Below are positions 17,021-29,770 of a DNA stretch of 64,000 nt, piece after piece; positions within the stretch are counted from its first letter, which is position 1, and each line of letters starts with the position of its first letter. Source of the stretch: Methanoregulaceae archaeon (GTDB lineage: Archaea > Halobacteriota > Methanomicrobia > Methanomicrobiales > Methanospirillaceae); the NCBI GenBank assembly GCA_015660885.1, contig JACTUB010000001.1, positions 186,001 through 250,000 of the forward strand, given 5' to 3'. The position numbers and the translations under genes are program-made. Under the pieces are notes generated by a model, which was not told the DNA's origin, searched no databases, and worked only from the letters and a program-made list of their open reading frames with translations.

Positions 17021-19801
17021 TTGAACGAATTTGATCTGGGAAGATTTGAAGAAGAGGCACAGGAACAGTGGATGCATGCATTTGAATCCAACCCGTCGAA
17101 CCTTGAGAAATTTTACCTGACCGTCGCCTACCCGTATCCAAGCGGTGCGATGCACGTAGGGCATGGCAGGACCTATATTGTCCCTGATGTAATTGCACGG
17201 TTCTGGCGTATGCGGGGAAAACAGGTTCTCTACCCGATGGCATTTCACGTAACGGGAGCACCGGTTATCGGCATTTCAAAACGCATCGCAAAAAAAGATC
17301 CAAAGACCATCCATCTCTATCGCGATCTCTACAAAGTTCCCCAGAAGGTCCTTGATGAATTTGTCGATCCGCTGACCATTGTCCGCCACTTCGCGAGCGA
17401 ATACCAGCGGGTGATGACTGCCTGCGGGATCTCGATTGACTGGCGCCGCAGGTTTACGACTGTTGATCCGACATATAGTAAGTTCATCGAGTGGCAGTGG
17501 AAACACCTTTATGATGCAGGGCATGTCATCAAAGGAGTCCACCCGGTCCGTTATTGCACAGTGGATGATAATCCTGTGGGGGACCACGACCTGCTTGAAG
17601 GGGACAAGGCTGAGGTAATCAAATTCACCCTTGTCATGTTCCGGTATGGTGATACATTCATCCCAACAGCAACGCTCCGCCCCGAAACAATCCACGGTGT
17701 AACCAACCTCTGGGCAAACCCTGGCATTACCTATGTCAGGGCGCTGGTAGATGGTACTCCCTGGATTATTTCGAAGGATGCAGCAGAGAAGCTCGCTCTA
17801 CAGGATCATATAGTAGAAATACAAAATGAGATCGCCGGCCGGGATCTGATCGATAAGATAGTCAGCCATCCGCTTTGCGGTAAGGTCCCTGTTCTCCCGG
17901 CTGACTTTGTCGATCCCGATGTCGGAAGCGGACTCGTGATGAGTGTCCCCGCCCATGCACCTTTTGACTATGTTGCACTCCGCGACCTGCAGCATGCCGG
18001 GAGATATACAAATATCAGACCGGTCCCCCTGATTAAAGTCGAGGGTTACGGCAAGATCCCGGCACAGGATGCAGTTGAGAGGACGGGCATTACCTCCCAG
18101 ATGGACAGCTGTATGGATACACTCACACAGGAGATTTACTCTGCTGAATTTTCCAAAGGAAGACTTTTTGAGAAATACGGCGGCAAACCGGTTCGTGTAG
18201 CACGTGACGAGATTGCAGCTCTTATGGTTGAACAGTACAATTCGAAGATCATGTACGAGTTTGACACCCACCCTGTTGTCTGCCGCTGTGGTAACAAGGT
18301 AAAAGTCAAGATCCTGCATGACCAGTGGTTCTTAAAATACAGCGACCCTGCATGGAAGAAACAGGTCAGCGACCATCTGGGTGATATGGCGTTGATACCC
18401 CAAGAAGTACGGCTTGAATTCGAACGCACCATCGACTGGCTTAAAGACTGGGCTTGTACCAGGCGTGTTGGTCTTGGTACCCGGTTTCCATGGGACACCA
18501 CACAATTGATCGAACCCCTCTCGGATTCAACTATTTACATGGCATACTACACCATCGCCCATAGGATAAAAGAGATCGAACCTTCGCTACTCACTCCGGA
18601 AGTTTTTGATTACATTTTCCTTGGGAAAGAATCCGTTGACCTGCCTGAGAAGAAAAAACTGGAAACGATGAGAAAAGAGTTTTTGTTCTGGTATCCCTAC
18701 AACTACCGGTTCTCGGCAAAAGACCTCATCTCCAACCATCTCACGTTCCAGCTCTTCCACCATGTCACAATATTTCCCAAAGATAAACTTCCCTTGGGAA
18801 TGGTCGTATTTGGAATGGGGCTTCTCAATGGTGCAAAAATGTCATCGTCAAAAGGAAATGTCTTCTTACTTGAGGATGCGGTGAGCGAGTTTGGTGCCGA
18901 TACGGTCCGCATGTTCCTGATGGGAAGTGCTGAACCCTGGCAGGACTTTGACTGGAGAAATGAGCTGGTTATTTCAACAAAAAAACAGATCGAACGGTTC
19001 TATAATACCGTGCTCGAAATAAAAGACGCAAAGGGGGAGCCGGATGATATCGATCGCTGGCTTATCAGCCGGCTGCAGTCGCATATTGATCGGACAACTG
19101 CCGCACTTACCAACTTCCAGACTCGCCAGGCATTACAGGAAGCCTATTTCGGGATCGAGACCGATCTTAAATGGTATCGTCGCAGACTGCCCGACGACTG
19201 CGACGGTAGCAGGGAGTTGCACACTCTCTGTTCAGCCTGGGTCCGTCTCCTTGCCCCATTCATCCCGTTCACTGGTGAGTATCTCTGGAAACAACTCGCT
19301 GGCGAAGGGCTTGTTTCGTTTGCCCCGTGGCCGGTTGCGGAGAGAGGACTAGTCAATACCCGGATCGAACTTGCTGAAGAACTTCTCGCACGCACGGTTG
19401 AAGACATCGAGTCGATTGAAAAACTTATCCAGATTATTCCGAAATCGATTACCATATCGCTTGCACCCGCATGGAAACACGAAATTTTCCTTGCCATCGC
19501 CAAAGCAGATGATCGGAACACTGTGATCAGGGAGATCATGAAAAACGATGCCATGCGCAAACGCGGCAAAGAAGCCACTGACGCTGCAAAGCAGTGCACT
19601 ACGCTTATCCATCGCCTGCCACCGCACGTAGTCGAACCTCTTACACAGGAGCGGGTCAATGAGATGGCAGTCTTTAAGGCAGCGAAGGGGTTCCTGGAAA
19701 AAGAGTTTGGTGTTCCCGTTCACATCACGGAAGCTGAGTCGAGCGAACACCCAAAGGCTGCCACTGCATTACCGTTTAAGCCGGCGATTATTATTGAATG
19801 A
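17021..19801 (+). CDS. leuS: Leucyl-tRNA synthetase
   Basis: The 926-residue class I synthetase charges tRNA-Leu. The HIGH-type motif is [14 protein letters not shown] (HVGH at about 45-48) and KMSKS is AKMSSSKGN near 606. The large insertion between them (about 190-340) is the CP1 editing domain. The length fits the archaeal/eukaryal form. The start is TTG at 17021: GGTGAA lies 6-9 bases before it and no better codon is nearby. A TATA-like TTTTTTATAAG at about 16991-17001 could give it its own promoter in the short gap after the PIN-ATPase gene. A run of T after the stop (19825-19831) may terminate transcription. Confidence 0.97.
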   Translation: MNEFDLGRFEEEAQEQWMHAFESNPSNLEKFYLTVAYPYPSGAMHVGHGRTYIVPDVIARFWRMRGKQVLYPMAFHVTGAPVIGISKRIAKKDPKTIHLYRDLYKVPQKVLDEFVDPLTIVRHFASEYQRVMTACGISIDWRRRFTTVDPTYSKFIEWQWKHLYDAGHVIKGVHPVRYCTVDDNPVGDHDLLEGDKAEVIKFTLVMFRYGDTFIPTATLRPETIHGVTNLWANPGITYVRALVDGTPWIISKDAAEKLALQDHIVEIQNEIAGRDLIDKIVSHPLCGKVPVLPADFVDPDVGSGLVMSVPAHAPFDYVALRDLQHAGRYTNIRPVPLIKVEGYGKIPAQDAVERTGITSQMDSCMDTLTQEIYSAEFSKGRLFEKYGGKPVRVARDEIAALMVEQYNSKIMYEFDTHPVVCRCGNKVKVKILHDQWFLKYSDPAWKKQVSDHLGDMALIPQEVRLEFERTIDWLKDWACTRRVGLGTRFPWDTTQLIEPLSDSTIYMAYYTIAHRIKEIEPSLLTPEVFDYIFLGKESVDLPEKKKLETMRKEFLFWYPYNYRFSAKDLISNHLTFQLFHHVTIFPKDKLPLGMVVFGMGLLNGAKMSSSKGNVFLLEDAVSEFGADTVRMFLMGSAEPWQDFDWRNELVISTKKQIERFYNTVLEIKDAKGEPDDIDRWLISRLQSHIDRTTAALTNFQTRQALQEAYFGIETDLKWYRRRLPDDCDGSRELHTLCSAWVRLLAPFIPFTGEYLWKQLAGEGLVSFAPWPVAERGLVNTRIELAEELLARTVEDIESIEKLIQIIPKSITISLAPAWKHEIFLAIAKADDRNTVIREIMKNDAMRKRGKEATDAAKQCTTLIHRLPPHVVEPLTQERVNEMAVFKAAKGFLEKEFGVPVHITEAESSEHPKAATALPFKPAIIIE

Positions 19802-19826
19802 CACCTTGACGGTGCTTCTCTTGATT

Positions 19827-19908
19827 TTTTTAGGCTCTGGAGAAAAATACAGTAAAACCAGAACGCTCACTGGATTTTCGCACCCGGCACGCTTGAGGCT
19901 CCTAAAAA
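19827..19908. repeat. Intergenic element with shared GGCTCTGGAGAAA...GAACGCTCAC signature (copy 1)
   Basis: GGCTCTGGAGAAA (19833-19845) is followed 15 bases later by GAACGCTCAC (19861-19870). The same two words, 17 bases apart, occur at 36426-36465. The copy is bracketed by TTTTTAGG (19827-19834) and CCTAAAAA (19901-19908), an 8-bp inverted repeat. It may be a structured RNA, a small mobile remnant or a regulatory element. Confidence 0.4.
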
Positions 19909-20099
19909 TGCAAAATTTCATAAAACAGATAATCCTTCATTACCGTTTCTAAGCACCGGGGGATAATGGGAGGCAGGCATCTTTCCTTTGTCTGATAGTT
20001 AAGGATCTCTCCTGAACCGTGTAAAAATATTCACGCGTGTCCTTTGAAGGGAGCGCGAATAAATTACTGCAATGTAAAATTGATAGGATTAAAAAAAAA

Positions 20100-20276
20100 T
20101 TATTTTCTTATTGCCTTCTGTACTTTGAATATGATATCCGCCGGCAGCACCTGCATTTTATGTGCAGTTTCCGCATGATCAATAAATTTTCTCATAAGTT
20201 CGTGGTTGGTTGTTCCTTTCGCTTCAAAAGGGCAATCCATTCCGATATCTTTGCACATAATTGAGGGCAAGGGCAC
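20100..20276 (-). CDS. DUF1059-family small protein
   Basis: Read by hand from the minus strand: 58 residues, starting at GTG 20276 (GGAG four bases before it) or ATG 20258. The core CKDIGMDCPFEAKGTTNHEL followed by a helix with HAETAHKM matches the DUF1059 pattern (CxDxGxDCxF, then helices with HAxxxH) that is common in small archaeal proteins of unknown function. The stop is TAA at 20100-20102. The conserved Cys and His suggest possible metal binding, which is inference. It lies alone between leuS and the second beta-propeller gene. Confidence 0.85.
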   Translation of the reverse strand: MPLPSIMCKDIGMDCPFEAKGTTNHELMRKFIDHAETAHKMQVLPADIIFKVQKAIRK

Positions 20277-20459
20277 TTCACTCCTTTGCTTTTGATTCAG
20301 ATCATATTTGTTATTAATTCATGCAATGCAGTAATGCATGGCATTGACAGGGATGGTGTAATTTTTCGGTTCAGTGAAGGAGACGGCCGACATCGGACAA
20401 TCTTTCATCCACAAACAAGATATACAGAACGATAACACTCTGTTCCTAGGAAAAATACC

Positions 20460-21713
20460 ATGGGCAAACAATTCCGGATTTATCTGGTGATAACAGCATT
20501 TCTTCTCACGATCAGCATAATCGGCGTCGCCACGGCAGCAGATCTCGCACACGCCTGGAAAGAGACCCCCATTGCAGAAGGTTCATTTTTCGATGTCAAG
20601 TTCTCTGCTGATGGCTCAACCGTCTATGCCGGGGGCAACCAGATGTTTATACGCTCTTGGGATGGAACCAACCGCTGGGGGGGCAGGGCTGGAACCGTTG
20701 CCACTATGAGCTCAGACGGAAACTACGTAGTTTCTGCCGCCGGAGATCTGGTTCAGGTACTTGACAGGAATGGTACGGTATATTGGATCAGAGGAATGGG
20801 TGCCCCTATCCGTGCAGTCGCCATTTCCACCAACGGTTCATTAGTCATTGCCGCTGACGATCGGGGGGATATTCATTCATGGACGGGTAATGGTGAAAGC
20901 TGGGGACTGAACCGAAGCGATCTGGTAAAACAGATTGCAATTTCTCCTTCCCGATCATTTGTTGTCGTTACTACCGTAGTGGGTCTGAAATATCTTACTC
21001 CTGACATGACGCCGATCTGGTCGGATAACAAATCCGGGAGTCTTGATTCGTTCATTGCAATCTCCGCGGATAGTTCCACCGTGATCACCTCCGGGGAAAA
21101 CCGGGTCACGTCCCATACGAGCAGCGGGGCACTTAACTGGATGAAGGATGTGACCCGGGAGGCCATCATCGATATGGCCTGCTCTGAGGATTGCACAACT
21201 ATCGTTCTTGGCAGTCAGGATGGGAATGTCTGGGTCCTTGATCAACAGGGCAAGGTGCTGTGGACGTATCCGGCAGGTTCGTGGATCAACGGGGTCGGCG
21301 TTTCCCGTGACGGATCCATTATCGCAGCAGGTGCCCTTGATGGGAACCTGTATATCCTGAATCATTACGGCAACCTGCTGGCTGAGACCAAGACTGAAAG
21401 TATCATCCAGCAGCGATCAGTTGCAGTGAGTGGGAATGGAAAACGAGTTGTTGTCGCGGATCAACTTGCCTTGTATGGCTACGACTTACTGGGGGAACCC
21501 GGGGTGACATCCGAAGGAGCATTTATCCCTGCACCCCTGTTTCCTGTGACGAGTCCGACACCGGTAACAACAACGTTGCCAATAACCATCCCATCTACAA
21601 AATTTACAATACTACCAGGGACAACAGGCACCCCGAAATCATCACTTACCCCGTCTCTTGCCATGGTCGCTGTCGCAGGGTTGCTCCTCATAGTCAGGAA
21701 ACGCACCAGATGA
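20460..21713 (+). CDS. Secreted beta-propeller protein, paralogue of 8195-9448
   Basis: The 417-residue protein has a signal peptide (1-27, ending GVATAAD). Propeller-like repeats follow with the recurrent pattern SxDGSxIxAGxxDGNLYIL. A Thr/Pro/Ser-rich stalk spans about 345-395, and there is a C-terminal hydrophobic helix with a basic RKRTR tail. The layout and exact length equal the product of 8195-9448, and many blades align (for example ...GVGVSRDGSIIAAG with ...SVGVSDTGSVIVAG), so the pair arose by duplication. The mature propeller should face outside. The ligand is unknown. The ATG follows GGAAAAATACC, a weak ribosome site. Confidence 0.85.
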   Translation: MGKQFRIYLVITAFLLTISIIGVATAADLAHAWKETPIAEGSFFDVKFSADGSTVYAGGNQMFIRSWDGTNRWGGRAGTVATMSSDGNYVVSAAGDLVQVLDRNGTVYWIRGMGAPIRAVAISTNGSLVIAADDRGDIHSWTGNGESWGLNRSDLVKQIAISPSRSFVVVTTVVGLKYLTPDMTPIWSDNKSGSLDSFIAISADSSTVITSGENRVTSHTSSGALNWMKDVTREAIIDMACSEDCTTIVLGSQDGNVWVLDQQGKVLWTYPAGSWINGVGVSRDGSIIAAGALDGNLYILNHYGNLLAETKTESIIQQRSVAVSGNGKRVVVADQLALYGYDLLGEPGVTSEGAFIPAPLFPVTSPTPVTTTLPITIPSTKFTILPGTTGTPKSSLTPSLAMVAVAGLLLIVRKRTR

Positions 21714-22112
21714 TGCAATGCTTGCGATAATAAAAAAGGGAATTCAATAAATTTTTAGTTATTGCATATTATCACTGCTGGGCATGAACTGGTGTACTTC
21801 TCACTTGTCTGTTTTGTCTTAGTCTGAAAAAAAAGAAATCGTATTTTGAGACTCTGGAGACGTAGTCTGTCCCACAACGCCTGAGGTGTTAGTAAAAATA
21901 CGATTGATTCGGCAAGAGCAGGTACTACTGTACTATCATTCAACGAGATCATTGAGGGGAGGTGCTGCAATTAATATTGACATATAATTTTTTTCGTGTT
22001 TGATTATTTTTTATAATGCAGCTCTTTCTCCCTCCTTTACGAGCTCAGTATGAAGCAATTTTGTGCATCCAGAGCATTTTCTCCCATGCACTGTCGATGA
22101 TTACAATTATCT
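21714..22112. other. Intergenic stretch with a three-stem RNA-like element
   Basis: No protein gene is supported on either strand. The notable content is the nested inverted-repeat element at 21837-21905, described separately. The rest is AT-rich, with a run of eight A at 21827-21834. Confidence 0.4.
21837..21905. ncRNA. Candidate structured RNA: closing stem with two internal hairpins
   Basis: An 11-bp perfect inverted repeat (AATCGTATTTT at 21837-21847 with AAAATACGATT at 21895-21905) encloses two hairpins. One is AGACT (21849-21853) with AGTCT (21864-21868). The other is AACGCC (21876-21881) with GGTGTT (21885-21890), TGA loop and one G-U pair. The three stems fill almost all 69 bases, as expected of a folded RNA. 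The strand is unknown. It contains CTCTGGAG, also present in the repeat copies near 19835 and 36428. It is not a tRNA. Confidence 0.35.
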
Positions 22113-22433
22113 CTATTTATATTCCCCAACGCTTTTTGACCGCTTGACCCGCTCTTTTGTCGAGAATCCGGTAACCACGTCAAGATACTTCCGGTATCTT
22201 TTGTTTGTGTCAAGGATAACAGCATCACCGGCGTTTATATCAGAATCGGTATCAATAATAACAGATTTACCTCCAGTCCCCACCGTTACATCGAGACGCA
22301 GGAGTGCACCTGTCTTGATGCGGTACCCATGTGATGTTTTCTCCGGTTCAACCCCGAAACAGTTCTTCAGTTCTATTACGATACGTGCATCAAGATCTTT
22401 TGTCAACCCTCTTTTGATGGGATACTCTTGCAT
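22113..22433 (-). CDS. Conserved archaeal protein (DUF5611-like)
   Basis: The 106-residue protein begins MQEYPIKRGLTKDLD and ends in a basic stretch (STKERVKRSKSVGEYK). I associate the opening and length with DUF5611, a methanogen-conserved family of unknown function; the name is from memory. It is predicted alpha/beta, soluble, with no Cys cluster. The ATG at 22433 has no Shine-Dalgarno and lies only about 35 bases from the divergent PAC2 start, so both promoters must overlap. Confidence 0.75.
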   Translation of the reverse strand: MQEYPIKRGLTKDLDARIVIELKNCFGVEPEKTSHGYRIKTGALLRLDVTVGTGGKSVIIDTDSDINAGDAVILDTNKRYRKYLDVVTGFSTKERVKRSKSVGEYK

Positions 22434-22467
22434 AATACTTTTTTAGTAGTGGGTGTATGTTAATCTA

Positions 22468-23265
22468 ATGACGGCTGAATCTCCAGAGTGTTGTAATAAA
22501 ATTCTTACGCGGCTCGATACTGTACACAACGACATGGTTGAAATAAAACCGAAAAAAGACATCAATGTCATCTCAAAACCGCTTCCCATGAATGGGGCTT
22601 CGGTGCTGATTGGGTTTCCGGGGAGCGGACTTGTCGGTACCATCGCACTGCAGTATATGGTCGATCGGCTGGAGTTTGAACAGATCGGCACCATGACTTC
22701 GAAGTTTTTCCCCCCGCTGGCGATGATGAACAAAGGCGTGATCAATGACCCGGTCAGGATCTATATTAAAAACGATATCGCGGCCATAGTCGCTGATATT
22801 CCGATCCATCCCATGATCTGCTACGAGACCTCACGCGACATTATTGACTGGGTCGCACAGTTCAAGCCTAAAGAAGTGGTAACAATCGCTGGAATCATCA
22901 CCAATGAACCGGAGAAGCGGGTCTTTGGCGTCGCAACAACTGCTGATGCACTCCAGAGAATCCAGGAGTATACCCAGATCCTCCCGATCGGCAGCATCTC
23001 AGGTATTGCGTCCAGCATTCTCACGGAATGCAGGATCCGGGGTATTCCCGGATATGGCCTTCTTGGTGAGACCATCAATGCTCCTGATCCACGATCATCA
23101 GCTGCGACAATTGAAGTGCTCAACAAGATGTATAATCTCGGACTTGATGTCCAGCCTTTGATCGAACAGGCGGTGGAGATTGAGCAGAGCATGCAAAAAA
23201 TATCCGATGAAGTACAGCAATCCGCAGAGCAATCACCGAGAAAAGATCTTCCCATGTACGGGTGA
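22468..23265 (+). CDS. PAC2-family protein (proteasome-assembly-chaperone-like)
   Basis: The protein is about 265 residues with the PAC2 fold signature VLIGFPGSGLVGTIALQYM. Later come EVVTIAGIITNEPE, a Gly-rich GIPGYGLLGET and a C-terminal helix bundle. Archaeal PAC2 homologues resemble the eukaryotic proteasome assembly chaperone PAC2, and some bind nucleotide-like ligands; the in vivo role here is unknown. The frame opens at 22453 (GTG). ATG 22468 is chosen, but ATG 22534, where the conserved part begins (MVEIKPKKD), is also credible. A second PAC2 gene is at 45969-46727. DUF473 follows 6 bases downstream, so they are co-transcribed. Confidence 0.85.
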   Translation: MTAESPECCNKILTRLDTVHNDMVEIKPKKDINVISKPLPMNGASVLIGFPGSGLVGTIALQYMVDRLEFEQIGTMTSKFFPPLAMMNKGVINDPVRIYIKNDIAAIVADIPIHPMICYETSRDIIDWVAQFKPKEVVTIAGIITNEPEKRVFGVATTADALQRIQEYTQILPIGSISGIASSILTECRIRGIPGYGLLGETINAPDPRSSAATIEVLNKMYNLGLDVQPLIEQAVEIEQSMQKISDEVQQSAEQSPRKDLPMYG

Positions 23266-23271
23266 GGGAAC

Positions 23272-23670
23272 ATGAAATGCGCTGCGTTAACTGGAATCTC
23301 CCCTGAAGTGATCAAGGATCTCAGAGCTGGAAAGCCCCGCACCATCGAGCTGCAGAGCACGCACAATATCATGAGTATTGCTGGTGTAAAACCGGGTCCT
23401 GATTCCCATATCTTCATGACCTCGGTAGATATCGAAGACTTAGACCCGGGTGATCATGGCATATGTGTCATTGTTCTTGCGACTTCGGTTTCGATGAAGC
23501 GGATGGTGGAATTCGCGCATGGTGCATATTATGAGGAGCGGGAGCGGATGTCTGCCCGCATACAAGTGAAATATTGTGCGTCATCTGTCATCAGGGAGGT
23601 CTATCGCGAGGGAGTATTCGGGCCGACATCTGTTGAAGTGCTCAAATCATCCTGTTATCATGCAGGATAA
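23272..23670 (+). CDS. DUF473 family protein
   Basis: The 132-residue protein begins MKCAALTGISPEVI, which is the recognisable start of the methanogen DUF473 family. It contains a conserved GDHGICVIVLATSVS stretch and an Arg/Glu-rich helix (YYEERERMSARIQV). The length is typical. No function is established to my knowledge; the beta-rich middle could be an ASCH- or PUA-like fold, which is speculation. GAGGG precedes the ATG by a few bases. It is the last gene of a short operon with the PAC2 gene. Confidence 0.85.
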   Translation: MKCAALTGISPEVIKDLRAGKPRTIELQSTHNIMSIAGVKPGPDSHIFMTSVDIEDLDPGDHGICVIVLATSVSMKRMVEFAHGAYYEERERMSARIQVKYCASSVIREVYREGVFGPTSVEVLKSSCYHAG

Positions 23671-23795
23671 ACGACCCCCAATTTTTTATATCATTTGAAA
23701 TTCAGGATTTTTCCAGAAGAGCAGTTCCACTGGTAATCAATAGAGGATTATCCAATATATCTTTCCCGTTTTCAGTATTCCATCAGATAAAAATA

Positions 23796-24503
23796 TTATT
23801 TCCTGAGCACAACAAACCCAAAACCCACTGCTCCAATAATTGCCAGCGAACTCATTGAGGATGAAGGAGTCGGTGTGGCGCTCGGCCATGGGGTTGGCAC
23901 TTTTACGGTGGATGTTTTAGAGATCGTTGGTTTTACTGTTATTGCCGTCGGTATTGCAGTCACGATTGTCGTATCAGTTGCCTCAACCTGGAGTGTTGCA
24001 TACACATCGGTTCGCGTACCGGAAGTTACGGAAATGCGGTCTGACCAATCCAGATAACCGATCTTTTGTACCAGGACCCGGTAAGTACCGTGAGTAATGT
24101 TATAGAGTGTTGACGGTGTTTTTCCCTGATACTCCGTATTTAAAAATACAGCTGCATTCGAAGGGTTTGACTCCACTTTGATACTGCCATTGGTGATTTG
24201 CTGGGTTGTTGTCTCAGTAGCAATCAGGGTGACAGAAACTGTACTGGTTGCATTATCAGTTATTATCACATTCTGGGTGTAATCCTGATATCCAGTCAAC
24301 CGTAATAAAACGTAATGGGATCCGCTGCTGACACTTTCAATAATAGCTGGTGTAGTCGTACCGGTACTTATACCGTCGACAAGGATTGTTGCCCCGGCTG
24401 GTACGGAACTCACGGTAATATTTCCAATGGCAGATGCAGCAGACGAAAACGCCAGCACCATTGTCAGGACCATATATGCCAAAAGCCACATTTTTTTATT
24501 CAT
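23796..24503 (-). CDS. Secreted double PEGA-domain protein with C-terminal anchor
   Basis: The 235-residue protein has a signal peptide (1-25, ending SAASA). Two PEGA-type beta domains follow: GNITVSSVPAGATILVDGIS at about 27-46 and GSIKVESNPSNAAVFLN at about 106-122, each with a later Y(R/V)L(V/L)xxxGYxDW/Y motif. A Thr/Pro/Ser stalk follows, then a hydrophobic helix ending VVLRK as a surface anchor. PEGA domains are extracellular beta-sandwiches found in archaeal S-layer-associated proteins. The layout parallels the two propeller proteins, suggesting a common surface-display route. Confidence 0.9.
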   Translation of the reverse strand: MNKKMWLLAYMVLTMVLAFSSAASAIGNITVSSVPAGATILVDGISTGTTTPAIIESVSSGSHYVLLRLTGYQDYTQNVIITDNATSTVSVTLIATETTTQQITNGSIKVESNPSNAAVFLNTEYQGKTPSTLYNITHGTYRVLVQKIGYLDWSDRISVTSGTRTDVYATLQVEATDTTIVTAIPTAITVKPTISKTSTVKVPTPWPSATPTPSSSMSSLAIIGAVGFGFVVLRK

Positions 24504-24613
24504 TATCTACCCCGGTCATCCAATCCAGTAAAAAGAACTTGCAACCGTCATCAGATATATTTTTTCTAATTTATTGTTGCTTTGTGGTATCTTCTCATGA
24601 TGCATGACACAGA

Positions 24614-24622
24614 TTAAATATA
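24614..24622 (+). promoter_or_regulatory. TATA box of tRNA-Arg
   Basis: TTAAATATA is centred about 34 bases before the first base of the tRNA. That suits an archaeal promoter with a short 5' leader. Confidence 0.55.
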
Positions 24623-24651
24623 CCGGAGCGCGAATGTTATTGGCGTCAGAT

Positions 24652-24726
24652 GGGCTTGTGGCTTAGCTCGGACATAGCGCCGGGCTTCTAACCCGGATGT
24701 CGGGGGTTCGAATCCCCCCAAGCCCG
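24652..24726 (+). tRNA. tRNA-Arg (UCU)
   Basis: The cloverleaf is complete. The acceptor is GGGCTTG/CAAGCCC. The D arm is GCTTAGCTCGGACATAGC. The anticodon stem is CCGGG/CCCGG with loop CTTCTAA, giving anticodon UCU for Arg AGA. The T arm is GGGGG-TTCGAAT-CCCCC and the discriminator is G at 24726. No intron is present and CCA is not encoded. A T-run follows directly (24727-24732) and may terminate transcription. Confidence 0.97.
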
Positions 24727-25145
24727 TTTTTTAATAAAATGTATTTTTTTAGATTGGATCATTAAATGGATGATGCATTTTTCATTCCCGTTTGTAAAAC
24801 AAACCTCTGATGATTTTGCTAATGGAACAACAAGACCGAATGAACAGACCTGTTAAATCCGCGTATCCGGGCTGATTCGGGCATGAGGTGATTATGAAAG
24901 GCAATTACCTCTCGCTAATTTATCCGGAAGGAAAGATGCCGCGTTGATATGTCACAATACAGGCTCTTAAATTTGAGCCAGACTATCTCCGCCTGCTATT
25001 TGGATACGATCACGCTTCACAAATGTGTAGTAGTTCGATGAAAAACAAAAATGTTAAATCGTGACAGAAGATTTGATCCAAAGCCACCAGCGGGATCTTC
25101 ATGCAGGAACAATAGATAATAAAACCAGCGAGAAGAAAAGAAAAA
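24727..25145. other. Intergenic stretch after tRNA-Arg, nothing firm
   Basis: This lies between tRNA-Arg (plus) and the 3' end of the RNA polymerase operon (minus). In many archaea rpsL and rpsG would follow nusA, but neither is present. A TGATGA box near 24809 with a CTGA near 24872 hints at a C/D RNA, but the inner boxes are poor. I do not call a gene. Confidence 0.4.
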
Positions 25146-25619
25146 TTACTCAGCTGCCGGCTCCGCGTCGTTTATGTCTATAGGTTTTTGCAGGATCTGG
25201 ACATCCATGATATTATGTTGGCGCTGGGCAAGTTTTTTTGCTTTGAAGATATTCTTCCCGTCCTTGCCAATCGCAATACCACGGTCTTCATCCCGGACCT
25301 CGACCTGGACTGTCTGCTCCTCAGACTCACCTTCAAATAAAATTGAAGTAACCTGTGCCGGTAAAAAACAATTTTTAATGAACTGTTCAGGGTTACTGTT
25401 GTATTCCACAACCTCAATTTTCTTGCCCATTATTTCTGAAGCTTTTTTGATTGAGGCCCCTTTCTTCCCGATAGCTAATCCCATATCACCAGGATTTATC
25501 ACAAAGATAAGGCGTGAGTTGCGCTCGTCAACAACACAGTCACGGCTCCCCGCACCGGTAAGGCTTTCGAACTGGGAGATTAGACGCATACAGTCTTCAG
25601 TCAGTTTAACTTCAACCAT
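25146..25619 (-). CDS. nusA: NusA-like KH-domain transcription factor
   Basis: The 157-residue protein consists of two KH domains, the archaeal form of NusA without the bacterial N-terminal and S1 domains. The GxxG loops are visible as AIGKKGASIKKASEIMGKKI (about 52-71) and AIGKDGKNIFKAKKLA (about 115-130). It should bind RNA and act in elongation or termination with RNA polymerase. It is the last gene of the RNA polymerase operon, one base after L30e. Its position between L30e and (usually) S12 is the classical archaeal order, but here the operon stops after it. Confidence 0.95.
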   Translation of the reverse strand: MVEVKLTEDCMRLISQFESLTGAGSRDCVVDERNSRLIFVINPGDMGLAIGKKGASIKKASEIMGKKIEVVEYNSNPEQFIKNCFLPAQVTSILFEGESEEQTVQVEVRDEDRGIAIGKDGKNIFKAKKLAQRQHNIMDVQILQKPIDINDAEPAAE

Positions 25620-25620
25620 A

Positions 25621-25911
25621 TCATACCCTCTTAAGCGAGAGAATGTCTGATTCGCCCGGGGTCACAATAGCAAGCGTGCTTACCATGAAGGGTTTACCGC
25701 ATGCTTTGCCGAGTGCAACGCTTGAACCCTCAAAGGTGTGGATAAAAAGATTCTCATAGCCCGAAAGTTTGGATTTGAAGGTCGCCGGACAATTACCAGC
25801 AACGACAATCATCTGGGCTTTGCCCTCTTTTATGCATTTTTCCGTGTTGTTCTGGCCAAGAATTACATTTCCTGTTTTGATGGCTCTTCTGAGTGAAGCA
25901 TTAAAATCCAT
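25621..25911 (-). CDS. rpl30e: 50S ribosomal protein L30e
   Basis: The 96-residue protein of the L7Ae/L30e RNA-binding family begins MDFNASLRRAIKTGNVILG, with CPATFKSKLSGYE and a C-terminal GKPFMVSTLAIV. It belongs to the large subunit. The ATG at 25911 is chosen over an in-frame TTG at 25917 because GAGG lies 8 bases before it. It sits between rpoA2 and nusA in the conserved archaeal order. Confidence 0.96.
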   Translation of the reverse strand: MDFNASLRRAIKTGNVILGQNNTEKCIKEGKAQMIVVAGNCPATFKSKLSGYENLFIHTFEGSSVALGKACGKPFMVSTLAIVTPGESDILSLKRV

Positions 25912-25944
25912 GTACAATTCCTCTGGTTTTTCAGGTTTTATATT

Positions 25945-29759
<3,815 letters not shown>

Positions 29760-29770
29760 GGTGCACCTCT

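Noticed and set aside
20037..20264. Plus-strand frame of 75 codons
   Set aside because: It is the complement of the DUF1059 gene, which has the family pattern and a ribosome site on the other strand.
20330..20346. CAATGC...GCATTG inverted repeat before the second propeller gene
   Set aside because: Only six bases per arm with several overlapping GCAT alternatives, so it is not distinguishable from chance.
24805..24876. Possible C/D box RNA (TGATGA near 24809, CTGA near 24872)
   Set aside because: The C box lacks the leading purine, the inner D' and C' boxes do not match and the spacing is too long.
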